From Candidatus Krumholzibacteriota bacterium (GTDB taxonomy: Bacteria; Krumholzibacteriota; Krumholzibacteriia; Krumholzibacteriales; Krumholzibacteriaceae), in the NCBI GenBank assembly GCA_016933255.1, contig JAFGBF010000022.1:62001-126000 (forward strand): a stretch of DNA of 64,000 nt. The letters are read 5' to 3'. Made by a program: the position numbers and the translations under genes. Positions 62,131 through 64,000 of this stretch are shown here, one piece after another. The notes under the pieces were generated by a model. That model did not search any database, was not told where the DNA came from, and worked only from the letters and a program-made list of their open reading frames with translations. Every line of letters starts with the position of its first letter. The first letter of the stretch is position 1.

Positions 62131-64000
62131 TCAGATATTTACACTGAAAAGGGTCAGCAGATAGTTGAGAAAACCACCGCTCAATATTGAAGCGGCAAGG
62201 ACAAGAACGAATATTCCAGAGGCGATCTTCAGCCCGAGTTCCTTTATTATTACTATCAATGTCGCGAGACACGGCAAGAAAAGACTCATCACCACAAGCG
62301 ATACCGCTATCTGATTTCCGCTCAGAAAACCATCCTGCCAGAGTCTGAACAGTCCGGCAGCACCATAGTCCCTTCTGAAGAAACCGACAATAAACGCGGT
62401 CGCAGTCTCGACGGGAAGCCCAAGAAATTTTACTATCACCGGCTCGACCATCCAGTAGACGATCTTCATACCGCCCGTCCTGTCGAGCGTAAAAAGTATC
62501 AGCGTAGCGATTATAAAGTACGGCAGAGCCTCTTTAAGAAACCACTTCGCCCTGGCTCCTGTTTTCAGGACTATATTCGAGACTCTTGGCACTCTTAGCG
62601 GAGGAAGTTCTATGATGAAATCCGATGTCTTTCCCGCAAGCAGCCGCCCAAGCAGAAATCCGGCAACAAGAAGTTCCGCCAGTACAATAGAGCTGATAAG
62701 GAGTACGGCGCGAATCGAGATCGCAGACATCAAAGCCATCATAACTCCGAGCTGCGCTGAACACGGGACCGCAAGAGCAAGAAGAGTGACGACGATTATC
62801 CTTTCTTTCCTCGATTCAAGGATCCTGCTTGCAAGGACAGCCATCGTTACGCATCCGAACCCAAGCACAAAAGGCAGGGTCGCTTTTCCGTTCACCCCTA
62901 CCATTTTGAAACCATTGTTTGTCAGTACAGTGAGCCTGGGGAAATATCCTGTATCCTCAAGTATGCCGAAGATAAGAAAAAACATGACGACGATAGGAAG
63001 GACTATCGATATTGAATAGTTCAGTCCCATGCTCACTATCCCGAATTCGCCGACCAGCAGATCGGAGATAAAACCATCCCCCGAATATTTTGCCACAAAG
63101 GGGGTCACAAACCGTACGAAGATGCCGTTCTCGAGAAAATCCACAATCGTTCCTGCGGCAAAGACACCTACCAGCTTGTAGACAAGATAGATGACGATGG
63201 CGACCATGATATATCCGGTAGCGGGATGCAGTGTAAAGCGGTCCATCCTTTCAGTCCCGGCAAGAGCGATTCCCAGAGTCAGCAGAAAAAGGACCGGAAA
63301 AGTCGGACAAAGCCCCCACTCGACCAGGTTCTCTCTCCCGAAAAGACCCATCGATACTATCCAGACCGCGGCTATAGCGAGGGTCGGGAGAAAGGCTGAA
63401 AACTTCTTCTTCCCCTTCTCCACCCTTTCTTCCTTTTTTATTACGGCATTATCCATAATGCTATCTACCGTTTTCTTCCTTGCGGAAACAATCTGATAGG
63501 ATACCGGCTCTGAGAGTTCCTCTTCTTTCTGCTTAATCAGGTTCGTAATACCATCAAGTTTTTTCCTGTCTACTTCAAGATCGTTATGGAAGATCTCGCT
63601 GTCACCGGAGATCAGCGTCAGGAGGCTGAAAAGATCATATTTTTCAAGTCCGCCGACCTGTTCTTTTGCCTCATTTACCGCCCTGTCGATCAAACGGCTG
63701 TATTTTACATCGACTGAGCATGCCCTTGCCTTATCAGAATTTATTCCGGAGATAAGCTTTGGCAGACCGCGCTTTTCGACGGCGACGGTCTCGATCACTT
63801 CCACGCCAAGGAGCGAAGACAGGGCATCTGTGTCTATCGCCAATCCTCTCTGTCTTGCCTCATCCATCATGTTCAATACAAGGATCATCCTGCAGCCGGT
63901 CTCGGCGATCTGAGTCGTAAGGATCAGGCCTCGGTAAATATTCTTCGCGTCGATCACCTGAACTATAATGGCGTCTTTATTCTGAAGAAGAATATCCCTG
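62131..64000 (-). CDS. feoB: FeoB-like ferrous iron transporter, 5'-truncated by window edge
   Basis: About 623 residues are visible; the frame stays open to base 64000 (RDILLQNKDAIIVQVIDAKN before the first GTG at 63957), so the N-terminal G1-G3 GTPase motifs lie outside. G4 is VLNMMDEAR. After a cytosolic spacer come about ten membrane helices with the FeoB gates: FVLGFGCVTMAVLASR and VPCSAQLGVMMALM, and FFRRDYGAAGLFRL. Imports Fe(II), in keeping with the high iron-sulfur demand of the Hdr block. No feoA or feoC follows downstream. Confidence 0.92.
   Translation of the reverse strand, partial: RDILLQNKDAIIVQVIDAKNIYRGLILTTQIAETGCRMILVLNMMDEARQRGLAIDTDALSSLLGVEVIETVAVEKRGLPKLISGINSDKARACSVDVKYSRLIDRAVNEAKEQVGGLEKYDLFSLLTLISGDSEIFHNDLEVDRKKLDGITNLIKQKEEELSEPVSYQIVSARKKTVDSIMDNAVIKKEERVEKGKKKFSAFLPTLAIAAVWIVSMGLFGRENLVEWGLCPTFPVLFLLTLGIALAGTERMDRFTLHPATGYIMVAIVIYLVYKLVGVFAAGTIVDFLENGIFVRFVTPFVAKYSGDGFISDLLVGEFGIVSMGLNYSISIVLPIVVMFFLIFGILEDTGYFPRLTVLTNNGFKMVGVNGKATLPFVLGFGCVTMAVLASRILESRKERIIVVTLLALAVPCSAQLGVMMALMSAISIRAVLLISSIVLAELLVAGFLLGRLLAGKTSDFIIELPPLRVPRVSNIVLKTGARAKWFLKEALPYFIIATLILFTLDRTGGMKIVYWMVEPVIVKFLGLPVETATAFIVGFFRRDYGAAGLFRLWQDGFLSGNQIAVSLVVMSLFLPCLATLIVIIKELGLKIASGIFVLVLAASILSGGFLNYLLTLFSVNI

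Overview
The window looks like chromosomal DNA of an uncultured, anaerobic, Gram-negative-type bacterium. It has an outer-membrane porin, two lipoproteins, periplasmic rhodaneses, bacterial housekeeping genes (tig-clpP-clpX-lon-engB) and a very large set of iron-sulfur flavoproteins. A phylum cannot be named from sequence alone. The two-component-type propeller/SpoIIE protein and the M14 carboxypeptidase start would fit FCB-type lineages, but that is a guess. No transposase, integrase, phage gene, CRISPR array or rRNA was seen.

Layout. 1-5.7 kb: the start of a secreted M14 carboxypeptidase, acetoacetyl-CoA synthetase on +, then a convergent acyl-CoA operon on - (thiolase-like protein without its nucleophilic Cys, its DUF35 partner, acyl-CoA dehydrogenase). 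5.9-7.4 kb: a small secreted unknown protein and a PLP serine/threonine dehydratase. 7.5-27.8 kb: an unbroken run of 16 minus-strand redox genes containing three HdrA systems, three MvhD, NuoE/F/G-like modules, an AsrA/AsrB-like (Flx/Flox-type) NAD(P)H module, HdrC, an FrhB-like flavoprotein and three FdhB-like ferredoxins. 27.9-34.2 kb, same strand: a sulfane-sulfur operon (two TusA, DsrE-like, three rhodaneses, YeeE/TsuA-type transporter, porin) with an ArsR-family regulator and three copies of a shared operator-like sequence. 34.4-42.5 kb: YihY membrane protein, a two-domain GlnE/GlnD-like nucleotidyltransferase beside an orphan 2-oxoacid:ferredoxin oxidoreductase gamma subunit, and a propeller-Y_Y_Y-SpoIIE phosphatase. 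42.6-48.1 kb: isocitrate/isopropylmalate dehydrogenase, HD-domain protein, single-chain aconitase-like enzyme, LeuC and LeuD. 48.1-64 kb: MscS channel, tRNA-Lys, purA, class V aminotransferase, engB, lon, clpX, clpP, tig, tRNA-Leu, enoyl-CoA hydratase, a large secreted protein with a glycogen-binding-like domain, and a FeoB cut by the right edge.

How it may work together (inference). The HdrA proteins are flavin/iron-sulfur hubs of the electron-bifurcating type. Here they are joined to NADH-side modules (NuoEF, AsrAB/Flx) but no HdrB catalytic subunit is present, so the final electron acceptor or donor is not CoM-S-S-CoB-like in any obvious way. The adjoining sulfur-relay operon suggests a protein-bound persulfide or thiosulfate-derived sulfur as a candidate partner; acyl-CoA oxidation is another.

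Most notable points: one HdrA is split inside its N-terminal half, with NuoE, NuoF and NuoG modules placed between the two pieces; the three HdrA copies occur in three architectures (intact 1020 aa, split in two, split around Nuo); and two genes appear to start at ATC codons with ideal ribosome binding sites. No gene-free stretch exceeds 300 bases.
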